Below, piece after piece: positions 45,112 to 56,482 of a stretch of DNA of 64,000 bases (the stretch's first letter is position 1; each line of letters starts with the position of its first letter). Under the pieces are notes generated by a model that had not been told where the DNA came from, did not search any database, and saw only the letters and a list, made by a program, of their open reading frames with translations. The DNA is taken from NCBI GenBank assembly GCA_009599575.1, contig VWND01000015.1, forward strand, positions 682,001 to 746,000. Direction: 5' to 3'. A program made the translations under genes and the position numbers. The stretch is from Blumeriella jaapii (lineage: Eukaryota > Ascomycota > Leotiomycetes > Helotiales > Drepanopezizaceae).

Positions 45112-46316
45112 CTACTGTGGCGCAGGAGCAGCCTTGGTTTTATCTCCAGCCGAGGCGACCGGGGCTTGAGCCGCATTGCCGGTTTGGACGGCAGGTGGGT
45201 TAGTGGCCGTGTTGTCAATGACATTAGCATCGCTAGCTGGAGCCGCAGCAGGAGTCTTCTCCCACTTCGCTGGCCTGGCCCATTCAGGATCTCTCCATGG
45301 CCCGTCGTCACTCATCGAGCATCCACCAGGGCATTCACACGTTCCACCAAAATCCTTGGGCAGATTATTAGGGGGGATTTGCGCTAAAAGCTCCTTGTGG
45401 TACCCTGAACCCAAAACATGGATCTTCTCAACGGTAACGGGATCCAACCAACCTTTGATGATGCCGAAGACGCTGCTGAAGCCCCAGGGGGCGTTGATCA
45501 GATACAAACGGCCGAGACGCTCAGGGTAGTAGTTTTGCGAGATGGTGGTGGCTTGCTTGACGTAGGAGTAGACGGAGGAGACTTTGGTGATGCCAACTCC
45601 TTTCATGTCCATGATCGAGCAGCAGGTCTCGAGGAGGTGACCGGTTTTGCGCGAGCAGGCGGGCAGACGGGGATCGGACACCTTCTCGTATTCGACGGCG
45701 AGATTGTTAAGCATGCGTTCGGCGGTGGTGATTTTGTACATGGCAGCCAAGTCGATTTTGCCCATTTGCTCAATGTATACGGGTCGACCATCCTATCCAT
45801 CTATTAGCACTCGTGTCGTTGCTGAGGCGGTGCTCATACTTTGTCCGTCTTGTGGTAGTATTGAGGGTAGTACTCGGAGACTTGAGGCTTCTCCTTGTAG
45901 TCGAAGTTCCGGGTCAGGTCGTCGAGGTTGATTTCCTTGCGCCAGTTTTCGGTATCAATGAACCTGCCCTCGAGGTCAGTTTGTTTCAGATATGCAGTGG
46001 AAGTGAGGTGGTAGCAACGTACATTTTCTCCGACTGCGCGACATCGAATTTACGAGCTCGTAGAAATCGCAGCTGCGGGCCGTTAGTTCCACAAACAAAA
46101 GAGGAGGTGCTTTTGCGCACGCACAAGAGTTATGGTGTCGAGTCTCTCAGAGTACCCAGCTGCTTCCAACTTCATTCGCAGTTGGTAGAGTTGGGCTTCC
46201 TGCTCGGGAGTTGTGTGGCCTGGGTGACCACTCTGGGCGTTGACAGAGACGATGGGGAAGTCATAGTCGTCGTACTTGGGGTCAAGTTTCAAGGTGGTAC
46301 CGGGGATCTCTGCCAT
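45112..46316 (-). CDS. SEC14: Sec14-type phosphatidylinositol/phosphatidylcholine transfer protein
   Basis: It couples lipid metabolism to Golgi secretion by exchanging PI and PC. Four exons (46316-46125, 46072-46023, 45963-45840, 45792-45112) give 348 aa. The CRAL-TRIO N domain is seen in LYQLRMKLEAAGYSERLDT and LRFLRARKFDVAQSEKMF. The lipid-binding domain has [51 protein letters not shown] and IPPNNLPKDFGGTCECPGGC. The tail after the core is Ala/Pro/Lys-rich (PAAAPASDANVID) and not found in yeast Sec14. Introns at both ends of short exons restore the frame exactly. Complete. Confidence 0.95.
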
Positions 46317-46757
46317 TTTGACGGATATGGGGTTGTAGATATGTGGTTGTTGGAGAATGTGCAAGAGGATGGTCACGGTCCAACAATGACGAGCAGGGGC
46401 GAGCGGTGTCGACGGGCAATATAAGCTTAGCGAAGCCTGCCACTTGAAGTTTAGGTGTTGTTATCAGCACAACGAACATTTCATGATGAACTAAAATGAC
46501 TTAGTATTGTTCATCTTTCTTCCCCAAGACCTCTGGCGGTATCACCTAGCTCAATTTCAATTAAAAACATGATCATGCCAACGTTCCAGCTCAGATAGAT
46601 AATTATTCATTTGACCAGCACAACAGAAGAGGAATTCCATGTTTATTTTATCACTGTGAAGGTATTTCCAAATCCGATGCTTGGTAACAGGTCATTCTTG
46701 TTTGCCTTGGAATGGGCTGGTAAACAACTTTCTTCTTTTGTCAAAATTTAGGCACTA
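46317..46757. other. Intergenic between SEC14 and PAC10
   Basis: 441 bp between two minus-strand genes: promoter and leader of SEC14 and the 3' UTR of PAC10. AT-rich. Nothing else seen. Confidence 0.5.
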
Positions 46758-47654
46758 TCAACCGTTCGGTGTGCCCTTCTCTCCGTCTTCCAGTGCTTCT
46801 TGCTCGCTCTTCTCTTTCCGCTTCATGGTAACATCCCAGTTGTAGACTCGCGCAGTAGCAACCTCCATAGTCTATCTATGATCAGCCTTGTCCTAGATAC
46901 TCCGCTGACGCTGCCTCGTGTGCCGGTAACGGGGAAAGCCTTACCGTAATCTGCTCTCTCAAAAACTCTTGATCCTCCAGACAGTTGTCCAGATTTTGCT
47001 TCGCAATTGCCAGCCTCTTGGCAAGAAGCTCTTCTGCTTCATCGATCGGATATGAAAGCATCGTATCCGCCTGAGTTCAATTTAGCAGAGTTCTGCCGGG
47101 TATACCCTTCTGAAAACATACTCCCAGCCAAAGATAGACCTCTTCCGTGGCCGGTACGTGTGCCTTAGCATACAGTGTGTCGTTGAGCTCGAACATGGTT
47201 TCGATTGGATCCGAACCTGGCTGTTGATGTTCACAATCAGCTTTGACCTTCCATCACCAAACCACAAGCGTACCTTTCTCGTCCTCAGAAACCGGACCAT
47301 ATCAAGCGTCTTCTTGATATCCGGCATCTTCTCCTTCAAGCCTAAAGCCCGCCGTTGTTGATTTGACTCCATGAACTGATATTTCCTGTCGCCGTATGAG
47401 CCACTGCCTCCGAAATGTAATCCGTAGGTACCTACGATATCATCTCCTGGAACTTCTTCAAGGTCTTCTCGACATCTGCTCGGGACGTGACATAGTCCTC
47501 GACCTTGTCGACGAACGGCGCATAGGGAATGCCGCGAGGGTTCGTGAGAGCCGACACTTCTTTCTTTCTGAGGATTGATTTAGCTCTGGAACACGCACGT
47601 GCAAGAAGCGTCACGTAGGTCAGTATCTGCTTACTTTGGATCCGTGTCGCTCAT
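46758..47654 (-). CDS. PAC10: Prefoldin subunit 3 (Pac10/Gim2, VBP1 homologue)
   Basis: An alpha-class subunit of prefoldin, the hexameric cytosolic chaperone that hands unfolded tubulin and actin to CCT. Six exons (47654-47635, 47567-47436, 47385-47274, 47220-47122, 47070-46945, 46871-46758) give 200 aa, the normal length. Features are RGIPYAPFVDKVEDYV, the first helix TLKKFQEMISKYQFMESNQQ, KEKMPDIKKTLDMVRFL, the beta-hairpin region ETMFELNDTLYAKAHVPATE and VYLWLGADTMLSYPIDEAEE, then the second helix. It is the most intron-dense gene here: the first exon is 20 nt. It is divergent from the reductase gene. Confidence 0.93.
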
Positions 47655-47915
47655 TCTGAGGGAGTGTCAACAGCTGCACGACATGGGCGCGGTTCAACAG
47701 CGCTGGCTCCTTCAAATCCACCAAGTACCAAAAAGTTCTTCGCCAGAAAGCTGCCGGCGCTAGCACTTGGCAAAGCTTATCTAATCTTAGCGCCAGCGAC
47801 CTTGGCATTGCTGTCTGGACAGCAGCATCACGTCCAAAGTTACACCGAGTCTGTCACACTTTGTCCGACACTGACTGCATCGTCAAAACCCCGTGTACGC
47901 GCCGTAAACGTGGTG
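47655..47915. promoter_or_regulatory. Divergent promoter region PAC10 / ferric reductase-like
   Basis: 261 bp between opposed start codons. The plus-strand frame is open through it without a likely start, so I place the reductase start at 47916. No named motif. Confidence 0.4.
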
Positions 47916-49835
47916 ATGGACTCGGAGTGGCTCCGTGAGGGCATCCGAATCGCCTTCAAGAGCTCGCTGTACGATTCGGCCTATGACGCAAGCCATCAGC
48001 CACCAGAACAAGATCCAAGACTTCGAGAACTCATAGAGAAAATACACTTCTCGCGAAGGCTCATCTTGACATATCATCTTGTCGTTCTGAGCTTCATCTT
48101 GGTACTTTCGGCCTTACACTGGACCCAAAAGGTTCTTAGATGGAGACGGAGGAGGCTCTCGAGGTTGTCAATCTTGAGGCCTAAAGCTGCCGACGATGGC
48201 GACGCTGCACCGATCAAGCCATTCTCAGAACAGGGTCATGGTCATGATCATGATCTAAAAGCAACGTCTTCTTCTGGTAACAGCACCATGGCAGGGGACA
48301 CCAGCTCTCCCCAAAGGGACGACAGCAAAGATGAGGAGACTCCGCTTTTGGGCTACACTCTCCCACCCCCCATTCGAACAAGCATCCTGTTCAACATCAA
48401 AGCCTTGCTTATCTACCAACCTCGACCAATCCCGTTCGTCAACAAAACGCTGCCATCAAATGGCACCTCTATTGCTGTACTTTCACTCCTAGCTTTGAAT
48501 CTTTTTTACATCTTCTACGACGTACGTACGAGTTTTGATGACATTGTTGTTCTAGCTGATCGTCTTGGTCTGGTTTTCTGTGCAAACATTCCCCTTTTGT
48601 ATCTTTTGGCTGCGAAAAACCAGCCCATAAAGTTTCTTACCGGACGGTCCTACGAGTCGCTGCTTGTTTTCCATCGTCGCTTGGGCGAGTTGTTATGCCT
48701 TGAGGGCTTCTTCCATGCTGTTGGTTTCCTGCTAGTTTGGTATGCTCTTTTCAAACCGACCGGGTTTAGTCTGCTTCGGTTCCTGCTGTTGACGACCAAT
48801 TTCATTGGTTTGGGAATGTTATTCGCTTACGAGTTGATCTACTTCACCTCGCTATCGAGTTTCCGGCAGCGGTGGTACGAACTTTTTCTCGGCATGCACA
48901 TTGTGTTCCAGATTCTCGCGTTGCTAGGCCTGTACTTCCACCACAGCACAGGTCGACCTTATGCTCTCGCTGCTTTGATCATCGTTCTTCTCGACCGTCT
49001 GGTATACCGCATTCGGCTCAAGAGCATGACCATCTCTGCCCAAGCCAAAATCCTAGAAGACGAAGAGACAGTCAAGCTCTCATCGCCCATCGTCCTCCGA
49101 GCCAGACCAGGACTCCTCTGCTTTCTCGGAGACTCCTTACGTGGCGGCTGGCAAGCCACAGACCATGTCTTCATCACCGCACCTTCGCTTTCTCGCACGC
49201 ACATCTTGCAAGCGCACCCCTTCACCATCGCCTCCGCACCACCGCGGTCTGGTGACCTAGAAGTCCGCATGGAACTTATCGTTCGTGCCCGGGATGGATT
49301 TTCTCGCGACCTTCTCAACGCAGCACGTCTCCACAAAGAGATCAGTATCCGCATTGACGGTCCCTACGGCAGCTCACACGCGCGTTCCATGCTCGAAGAT
49401 TCTGATCTCGCACTTATCGTTGCAGGTGGAAGTGGTATAGCTGTCTCCTGGCCTCTCGTTCAGCACCTGCTTGCAATATCCTGTCCTACCGATTCCGAAA
49501 TCGCCAAAAGGCTCGTCCCGCTTCGCCAGAAAATCATCTTAATTTGGGTGATCCATGAAAGTGCACATCTTTCTTGGCTGGGACGGGAAGCACTGGCTGC
49601 GGCTGAAAATCAGGGCGCTGAGATCATAGTTCCACGCGCGACAGAAGAGATTGGAAGGCCGGACTTGAACGGTATGATTAAAGAGCTGGTGGATCTGCAT
49701 GGCGGTCAAGGGAAGACGACAAGTGTTGTGACTAGCGGACCTGATGGTATGGGGCGCCTGGTAAGAAACACTTGTGCAGAGCTTTTGCGAGAGGGTAAAG
49801 AGGTGAACGTTGCGGTTGAAAAGTTTGGGTGGTGA
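47916..49835 (+). CDS. Ferric reductase-like transmembrane oxidoreductase
   Basis: A membrane flavocytochrome that passes electrons from NADPH via FAD and two hemes across a membrane, probably to ferric or cupric ions. A single exon of 639 aa. An N-terminal helix (LILTYHLVVLSFILVLSALH) is followed by a hydrophilic loop, then the ferric reductase core of about six spans. The two bis-histidine heme sites are visible as H-x13-H pairs: HRRLGELLCLEGFFH and HIVFQILALLGLYFH. The FAD-binding motif is HPFTIAS, the NADPH-binding site is VAGGSGIAVSWPL, and the C-terminus is VNVAVEKFGW, close to the family's usual E-x-F-x-W ending. The exact substrate and membrane cannot be told. Complete. Confidence 0.9.
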   Translation: MDSEWLREGIRIAFKSSLYDSAYDASHQPPEQDPRLRELIEKIHFSRRLILTYHLVVLSFILVLSALHWTQKVLRWRRRRLSRLSILRPKAADDGDAAPIKPFSEQGHGHDHDLKATSSSGNSTMAGDTSSPQRDDSKDEETPLLGYTLPPPIRTSILFNIKALLIYQPRPIPFVNKTLPSNGTSIAVLSLLALNLFYIFYDVRTSFDDIVVLADRLGLVFCANIPLLYLLAAKNQPIKFLTGRSYESLLVFHRRLGELLCLEGFFHAVGFLLVWYALFKPTGFSLLRFLLLTTNFIGLGMLFAYELIYFTSLSSFRQRWYELFLGMHIVFQILALLGLYFHHSTGRPYALAALIIVLLDRLVYRIRLKSMTISAQAKILEDEETVKLSSPIVLRARPGLLCFLGDSLRGGWQATDHVFITAPSLSRTHILQAHPFTIASAPPRSGDLEVRMELIVRARDGFSRDLLNAARLHKEISIRIDGPYGSSHARSMLEDSDLALIVAGGSGIAVSWPLVQHLLAISCPTDSEIAKRLVPLRQKIILIWVIHESAHLSWLGREALAAAENQGAEIIVPRATEEIGRPDLNGMIKELVDLHGGQGKTTSVVTSGPDGMGRLVRNTCAELLREGKEVNVAVEKFGW

Positions 49836-50407
49836 TGTAGTGGATTGCGACTTGGACGTGGTTAGCGGGCATCTTTGAATTTTAGATATAGGATGCTTTG
49901 CGCGTTGTCTTACGATTGCCCTGTACCAGGAAGAGCGTCTTCACAGGTGAACTGGTTAAGGGGCGCATGATTAGATGCGAAATAGGTTTTCCTGGTGGCT
50001 CGTTCTTCGGGAAGAAATGCATGCCACATGTTTTAGGTTCTAGCCGACGGAATCATGAATGCTTGTCCAACAAGCAGTAGACTGTCCGCGTCACGATGAT
50101 AAATTTGTCCTTTGATACTGTAATTGAAGGAGAGTTCGAATTCGTGAGCTCACAGTGTTGCCGACTTCTGTTTTGGCGTTGTTGTTATTTAAGCGAGCTA
50201 CCCCTTTTTTGACGAGCTCCAACATCGACGCCAAAATCACTATGAACCAAATGAACGGGCAGCATGAAAATACGGCTCCTGATTAAGCTTCGAGCCTTTC
50301 AATTCAATGTTTACGAACTTCGCCACATCTAGCATTTGATCGCCGTGGGCTATTCGAGTGTGATTAAACCCTTGATGAATCTTTCCTCGGCCATTCCTCA
50401 GATCAAT
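49836..50407. other. Convergent 3' region
   Basis: 572 bp between the reductase stop and the HAD hydrolase stop on the opposite strand. No gene or repeat. Confidence 0.5.
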
Positions 50408-51299
50408 TCATCCCTTTGCCCTCTTGCCCTCAGTCCACCCCTCGATACCCTTCACCGCCCCCTCCACCCCATCAACCACGATGGTTGGTCCCCCTTCTCC
50501 TCCCATCAAGCCACCAAGTCCATCAACCCAGCCCTTGCCCCCCCCTATCAACCCACGCAGCCTGCATACCCACGCTCCTCGCGCCCACAACATCAAACGG
50601 GTTCCCGCTTACCAACCACACCTCCCCATCTCTCCCTCGGAGTCCTTACCCACCTTTCCCGCCAGGTACCGATACACCCGCGGGTCGGGCTTGAAGGCTT
50701 GGATCTCTTGGACCGTGATCAGGCCTTTGAAGACGGACGAGTACGGCGATAGCGAGGGCGAGCTCTCCACCGAGGACGTCACCATGGCGCTCGTGCCGTT
50801 GGAGAATATGTAGGTGGACAGCGAGGGCTTGGAGGCGATGGCTGTCAGGCCGGGCGCTACGTCGGGGAAGGTGTCCAGAGTCGTAGGCGCGCATCAGCGA
50901 GTCGATGTCTTGATGTGAGAGGCTTGAGGAGGTCTCGGCGAGGGCGTGGAGAAGCGAGGCGTGGGTTATGTCCGAGAAGGACTTGTAGATGTCTTTTTTT
51001 ATCTTCAGTGAGCTAGCTCCTTATGCCATTTCCGACGTTAAGTATCGGTGGGGGTGGGAAGCCCTTACTCATGCTGTTCAGTCGCCATGTGTACTCGAGC
51101 TGGTACCTGTTTCGTTATCCTCAGCCCTCATTTCTGGAGAAAAAAGACAAAGTGTAACTGAGACCTTCGCCACAGAGCAGCAATCACCCCGGCCTTTTCG
51201 TCCCCGAAATGCACAGCCAATTCCTTGCCAATACTTTCCGTCGAGAGCAGCGTGCCGTATAAATCAAACGCGATTACGATTTTCCTTCTCAGACCCCAT
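50408..51299 (-). pseudogene. Haloacid dehalogenase-like hydrolase with four frame breaks
   Basis: The family hydrolyses 2-haloacids or phosphoesters through an aspartyl enzyme intermediate. Exons are 51299-51165, 51106-51069 and 50992-50408. Motif I is IVIAFDLYGTLLST (nucleophile Asp in DLYGT); then RYQLEYTWRLNSM, the motif II region YIFSNGTSAMV, Lys in AFKPDPRVYRYL, and motif III-like VWLVSGNPFDVVGARSVGMQ. The frame is broken near 51284 (one extra base just after the start), near 50877 (one extra or two missing), near 50626 (one missing G in a G run) and in the eight-C run at 50538-50545 (one extra). Correcting all of these gives a family-length protein of about 251 aa. Four breaks make it a pseudogene as read, but three lie in or near homopolymers, so assembly error is also likely. 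Confidence 0.75.
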
Positions 51300-51572
51300 C
51301 TTTCTCGATCGTAACCAGTTAGAGTGAACTTTGCTGTGCAATGAGAAGCTTCGAAGCTCGATGTCACTGATCATACCGTGCCAAATCTAAGCGGGGTATG
51401 TAAACATCGACGATCGACTTGCCGAATGAGGCGCACCGCGGGGTAAGTTCCTGCATCGTACCTGAAGATCACTCCCCTCTCCCTGTTTCTCTCTCTTTAT
51501 ATACATAGATGACATGTTACAGACACTTGTGATAGATACTCAGACTCACAACAAAAAGAGCAAAGGACACAA
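51300..51572. promoter_or_regulatory. Divergent promoter region HAD / HNH-like
   Basis: 273 bp between opposed start codons; contains TATATA near 51500 about 70 bp before the plus-strand start, a possible TATA element. Confidence 0.4.
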
Positions 51573-52494
51573 ATGGATCCCTCCGAAGAAAGCAATTTCC
51601 AGCTCTTCCGCGACTGTCTCGCCACGCCGCTCCTCGAGCACTCAACCAGCAGCAGCACTTCTTGCACCACCGCCACCTCCACACGCAAGAAGAATCGCAA
51701 GGCGCACAGCGGACGCAAGACCGCCATCAAAGCCACGGTCCACGCAGAAACAGAGCCGAGCAATGATGCCGCGGAGCTGGGGGAGTTCATAGACGTGCGA
51801 TCCCTCTCCTTCCTGCTCTCCATCCAGCCCCTTCGCTCCCGATCCAGATGCCATCCACGAAGACACGCTCTTCACCAACCTTAGATTGACGAAGAGCGAC
51901 AACAACAACAGTACCTCGCAAGCGAGATCTTCGCCTCGCTCCCCTCCAGCCTCCGCACTCTCTCCCACGCCGTCCCCTCGCTCTACAGCACGCCCCTCCC
52001 CGTCTCCACCAGCACATCCATCCTCGAGGCCGCCCTGCCGCTCAGCGCCACGGACTCGCTCACTGCGTATGGCTTCCTCCCCGCCAGCGCCAGCGCCAGC
52101 CGGAGCAGAAACGGCAGCAGCACAAGCAGCGCCGAGTTCCTCGCCCCGGTGCTCGGCGCCTACGTCGCGGCGCTGCTGACGCCGCCGCCGCCGCCGCGCC
52201 AGACGCTGCGCGATGTGCACGCGTGCGAGATCTGCGAGAGGGGCTGGGTCCCGCTCACGTATCACCACTTGATCCCGCGGGCGGTGCACGCGCGGGTCTT
52301 GAGGCGCGGGTGGCATGCGGAGAGCGAGTTGGACAGCGTCGCGTGGTTGTCGCGCCTGTCACAGCTGTGTGCATCGCGTCGCGGGGAACGAGGAGCTGGC
52401 GAGGGATTACTTCACCGTGGAGAGGTTGCGGGAGAGGGAGGACGTGAGGAGGTTTGGGGAGTGGGCGGGGAAGGTTAGGTGGAAGGCTCGGTAG
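51573..52494 (+). CDS. Fungal HNH-like zinc-motif protein, unknown role (frame-broken)
   Basis: Two exons (51573-51794, 51912-52494); about 268 aa when the frame is restored. The N-terminal part is Ser/Thr-rich and basic (TSTRKKNRKAHSGRKTAIK). The middle is helical (LASEIFASLPSSLRTLSHAV). The C-terminal 90 residues have an HNH-nuclease-like layout: CEIC, then WVPLTYHHLIPRAVHARVLR, then in the next frame CRACHSCVH, with two Cys pairs and His-His. I infer a zinc-held HNH fold; nuclease activity is unproven. The break near 52347 sits in TTGTCGC, just before the second Cys pair; a lost TG unit or one extra base would explain it. Without correction the second Cys pair and the C-terminus are lost. 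GC-rich with high codon bias. Confidence 0.7.
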
Positions 52495-52764
52495 CATGGC
52501 GAAGCACTGGGTACTACTTTGCGGGCTTGTTTGGATGGAAGAATGGCAGCGAATAGATGGGATGGAGAGAAAGCCAAAGTGTGCGTGGAAGTGGTCTTTG
52601 GCATTTCCGTGTTACACCCCCGACGACCACATGACCATCTTACTCCATGATATCTACCTAAGCTGGCCGAGTTGAAGTAGCCAGACACCCTCACGCCGCA
52701 CGCTTCCATCCATGCCTTTGTTGAACAACTCCGATGCGCCGTAAGCCGAAAACAGCAATGTGAT

Positions 52765-54413
52765 CTACATTCTCCAGCCCTCGACTGGAAGGGGAAAGCT
52801 ACCAGCCCAGGTCGCAATCTCCTTCTTCATCTCGTTGATCTCCTGGACTTCACCAGCGGCAACCTTGGCCCTAAAATCCCTGAGCTTGTTGGCCTCCTTC
52901 GGAAGAGCAGCTTGGACATCTCTGCAGATCTGGACGCACTGGTCGATGTAGCCAGCTACCTTGACGAAGGCCTCCTCGCCGAATCCACGGGATGTCATGG
53001 CTGGGGTGCCGATGCGGATTCCACATGGGGTGAGGGCAGACTTGTCACCCGGGATAGAGTTCTTGTTGCAGGCAATGTTGACTTGCTCCAGAACTGCCTC
53101 CACACGGGCACCGTCAAGACCTTGTGATCGGAGGTCAAGGAGGACCATGTGCGAGTCAGTTCCATCAGAAACAAGCTTGTAGCCAAGCTTCTTGAATTCA
53201 ACCTCAAGTGCCTTGGCGTTCTTAACCACTTGCTCTTGGTATTGCTTAAACTCGGGAGTTGTCGCCTGCTTAAGCGCCACCGCGAGGGCAGTTATGGTAT
53301 GGTTGTGAGGGCCACCCTGATGACCCGGGAAGACGGAGAAGTTGATAGGACCCTCAAGATCGTACAGGGTCTCCTTGCCAGTCTTGGTATCGGTCTTGCG
53401 AACACCCTTGCGGAAGAAGATCATAGCACCACGGGGACCACGAAGGGACTTGTGAGTAGTAGTGGTAACGATGTCGGCGTGCTCGAAAGGACTGGGAATC
53501 ACACCAGCGGCGATCAGACCGGAGATGTGAGCCATATCGACGAGAAGGTAGGCACCGACAAGATCGGCAATCTTGCGCATGCGAGCGTAGTCAATCAAAC
53601 GACAGTAGGCGGAAGTACCAGCAACCAAAACCTTAGGTCTGTACATCAGAGCATTCTCCTCGAGTCTATCGTAGTCGATAATACCCGTCTCAAGATCGAC
53701 TCTGTACGGGAACGTCTCGAAGTAGGTGGATACGGCGGAAATCCTAGAATACAGAAAAGGCGATTAGTTCCATACTTTTCTTCGGAAGAAGAACGCCTAC
53801 TTTCGTTGAGCAGTCTGGTAACCGTGGGACAAGTGACCACCGTGGGGAAGATCAAGACCCATAAGTCGCTCATGAGGTCTCATGATAGCTTGATAGACCT
53901 GTAAATTGGCTGGGCTGCCACTCAAGCACTGAACGTTGACGCCCCACTGCTCCTTGTCGAGGTTGAAGGCTGTCAGAGCACGAGCCTGGCAGGTCAACTC
54001 GATGGAGTCGATGTGCTCGTTTCCGCCGTAGTATCTGGCGCCTGGGTAGCCCTCGGAGTACTTGTTGGACATGGGAGACCCCAACGCATCAAACACAGCG
54101 CGAGAGGTGACGTTCTCGGAGGCAATGAGGATGATCGATTCTCGTTGACGCTGGATCTCGAGTTTCTTGAGTAATTGACTGTCAGTCTGTATTTGCCTAG
54201 CTGGAGTCTTTGTTTGGGCTTGGTCGTACCATAATCGCCGCGATCTCCGGATCCGTGTCAAGAAGTGACTTCTCCAGCATCTAGCAAGATATCAGTAAGT
54301 AGATAATGGCATTTTCATGCGTCCAGTGTGCGTGTGCAGGTGGCAAGTTCGAAGGAAGGTAGACATACGTCCTTGTGGGACTCTGTGAGAGCATAGCTGT
54401 TATCGGAAGCCAT
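52765..54413 (-). CDS. SHM2: Serine hydroxymethyltransferase, cytosolic type
   Basis: It converts serine and tetrahydrofolate to glycine and 5,10-methylene-tetrahydrofolate, using pyridoxal phosphate, and feeds one-carbon units to nucleotide and methionine synthesis. Four exons (54413-54369, 54280-54230, 54165-53801, 53743-52765) give 479 aa. Motifs are [81 protein letters not shown] and the PLP-lysine site [14 protein letters not shown] (Lys about 251), then [18 protein letters not shown]. The N-terminus [15 protein letters not shown] has no mitochondrial targeting signal. Complete. Confidence 0.96.
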
Positions 54414-55212
54414 GGCGACGATTATGTGAGGTCCCGATTGTGCAAAGATCGAGAGAGTTGGAGTTTGAGTTGGCGTTGGAGTTGGAGTTGATCAAAGAAT
54501 GAGTAACTCCGGATCGGAAAAACCGAGGAAAATTCCAGAAAATCTCAATTTATTAAGCTTAACCTACCCCTCGCTAGCAGGGGCAGGGGTAAGGGCAGAA
54601 GCGGGGCGGGGCAGGGAACTTCGGGAGATATGTACAGAGCAATTGCTGATACGTAGTTGTTGATATTTCATTGCTAAATGTTTCTCTATCACTTCGACTA
54701 AAATGTTACACGAGAAAAAGCGTTTGACAAGGGAATGGTAAATAGCGTTCAACAGCACCTGCGATTCTTTAATGATCATTACTGTTAACAGGGTATCGTT
54801 ACACAAAAGTAGAAACAGCAGAAAACTCCTTCGTCCAACTTCATGGATCCCATTGCCAAACCCTATCACTGACTCAAAGAGCCCCTGTACTTCAGCTTCA
54901 TCATCTTATTCCGTCGCTCCTCCCCAGTCAGACTTGGATCCGTAGCGCAAGTCAACTCCTTGGGCGACAGGCTTTTTTTTGAAGGCGGAGTAGATTCGTA
55001 GCGATCCTTGGATTTCCTCTAAATAGAAGATTGAGCCTGCGAACCTAGGTTGGCATTGGCAGCTGAGGGGTGCGACAAAGTTAGTGGTTTGAGAAGGGGA
55101 ACTGGTATCTTTGAGATCTTCCTGACACCTGAGTTTCATGCTTCAAGTCACCGGTCTCTTGGCTTTCAATTGACGCTGATGGACTGTCTGCTGTGCGTGT
55201 CTGGGATGCGGT
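54414..55212. other. Intergenic between SHM2 and RPA34
   Basis: About 800 bp between two minus-strand genes: SHM2 promoter and leader (with GTTGGAGTT repeats near 54452-54489) and the RPA34 3' UTR. No gene supported. Confidence 0.5.
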
Positions 55213-56482
55213 CTACTTTTTCTTCGATCGCTTTAGCTCTTTGCGCTCAGTAGTGATCGAGGTGCTGGACGAACTGTGCTTGGATTTCTTCTCTCCTCCC
55301 GTCTTGTGCTTCCTCTTCAAGAAGGACTCTTTCTCGGACTTGCTGGACTTGGATTTGCTGTGGGATTTCTCGGGTACTGGAGGCGCGTCCTGCATCTCCT
55401 CGTCGGAACCATCAAAGTCGGAGACTCCGGGGATTCTGCGGAAGGTCAACGGCGTACCCTCACTCATTTCTACATCGGGCTCAGGTGTAGCAGAGCCAAT
55501 CCTTCCAATCTCGCCCGAGCCAAAGCCGACAGGACGGAATCGCATCTGCAAGCCTCGAGGTTGTTGTCGTATGGGTTTCTTGGCGGGCACTGTCGCCCTG
55601 GAAGAGCTTTCGGTCGTAGGGTTTCGAACGATTTGATGCAGGTGGAGTATCCGATCGATCGGCTTGGAAGCTAGTTACAGTCAGTTCCGATTCCTTGACT
55701 GGCCTTTCAATTTATTACCGTATTTGTAACTGTCATCTGAGCTGCTCGGTACCATGATCTTCGTGTATGTCTTGTCCTCGGCCGAATCTACGAATCCGTA
55801 ATCACTGTCCTTGTACGACAGGACCGGCTTCCCCTTCGTCGCATCCGAGAAAGACATTTCCTTGAGTGAAGAGATTGGCACAGAAGCAGGGGCTGTGAAG
55901 TACCAGATCTGCTTACCCGCCAGATTCGAATTCTTCAGCATCTGCGATGCGCTCGAAGCCTCGTCTACTGTCGCGGGGATGAATCCTGCAGGAGCTTTGA
56001 AGGGGGGAGGCGGCTTGAACGATGCTGTTTGTTGGGTAGGCTCTTTCGCAGATTGCCTTGGGATAGATGAGCAGTGGTCACAAAATTGCTAGACATAGAA
56101 CTTACTTCGTAGGCTCTACAGCAGCTAGACTAGGCTCTTCCTCGTCCCCGTCGTCCTCCTCGTCCTCGTCCCCGTCGTCCTCCTCGTCCTCGTCACCGCT
56201 GCCGTCGCTGCTGCGCGATGGTGGAGGCAGTTTGCCATTGTATTTAGACGCAACTTTTGCCAGTCCCGCAGACGACGATTGCACCCCGCCCTCAGAGCCT
56301 TCATCAGACTCATCTCTTGTCTTGTCCGCCTGGTTCCCCTCCTCGTCGCTGGCGCTGTCGTGCACAAACTCCTGGCTCTTGAACGCAGTCTGCGGGGGGA
56401 AGGTTTTCTTCAAGGACCTCTTGGAATTGGCAGACTTTCTGCTCTTCTCTGCCTCGGACGCCTTGGATTTATCAGATGCCAT
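55213..56482 (-). CDS. RPA34: RNA polymerase I subunit RPA34.5
   Basis: It forms a TFIIF-like dimer with RPA49 on RNA polymerase I, in the nucleolus. Three exons (56482-56106, 56056-55719, 55670-55213) give 390 aa. The N-terminal third is acidic and low in complexity (DGSGDEDEEDDGDEDEEDDG, coded by an imperfect repeat). The dimerisation core has FKAPAGFIPATVDEAS, LAGKQIWYFTAPASVPI, MSFSDATKGKPVLSYKDSDYG and DDSYKYASKPIDRILHL. A segment PRGLQMRFRPVGFGSGEIG follows. The C-terminus is a Lys/Ser-rich basic tail (KSKSSKSEKESFLKRKHKTG, ending RSKKK), typical of the family. Confidence 0.9.

Noticed and set aside
51642..52316. 224-codon minus-strand frame
   Set aside because: Shadow of the GC-rich HNH-like gene.
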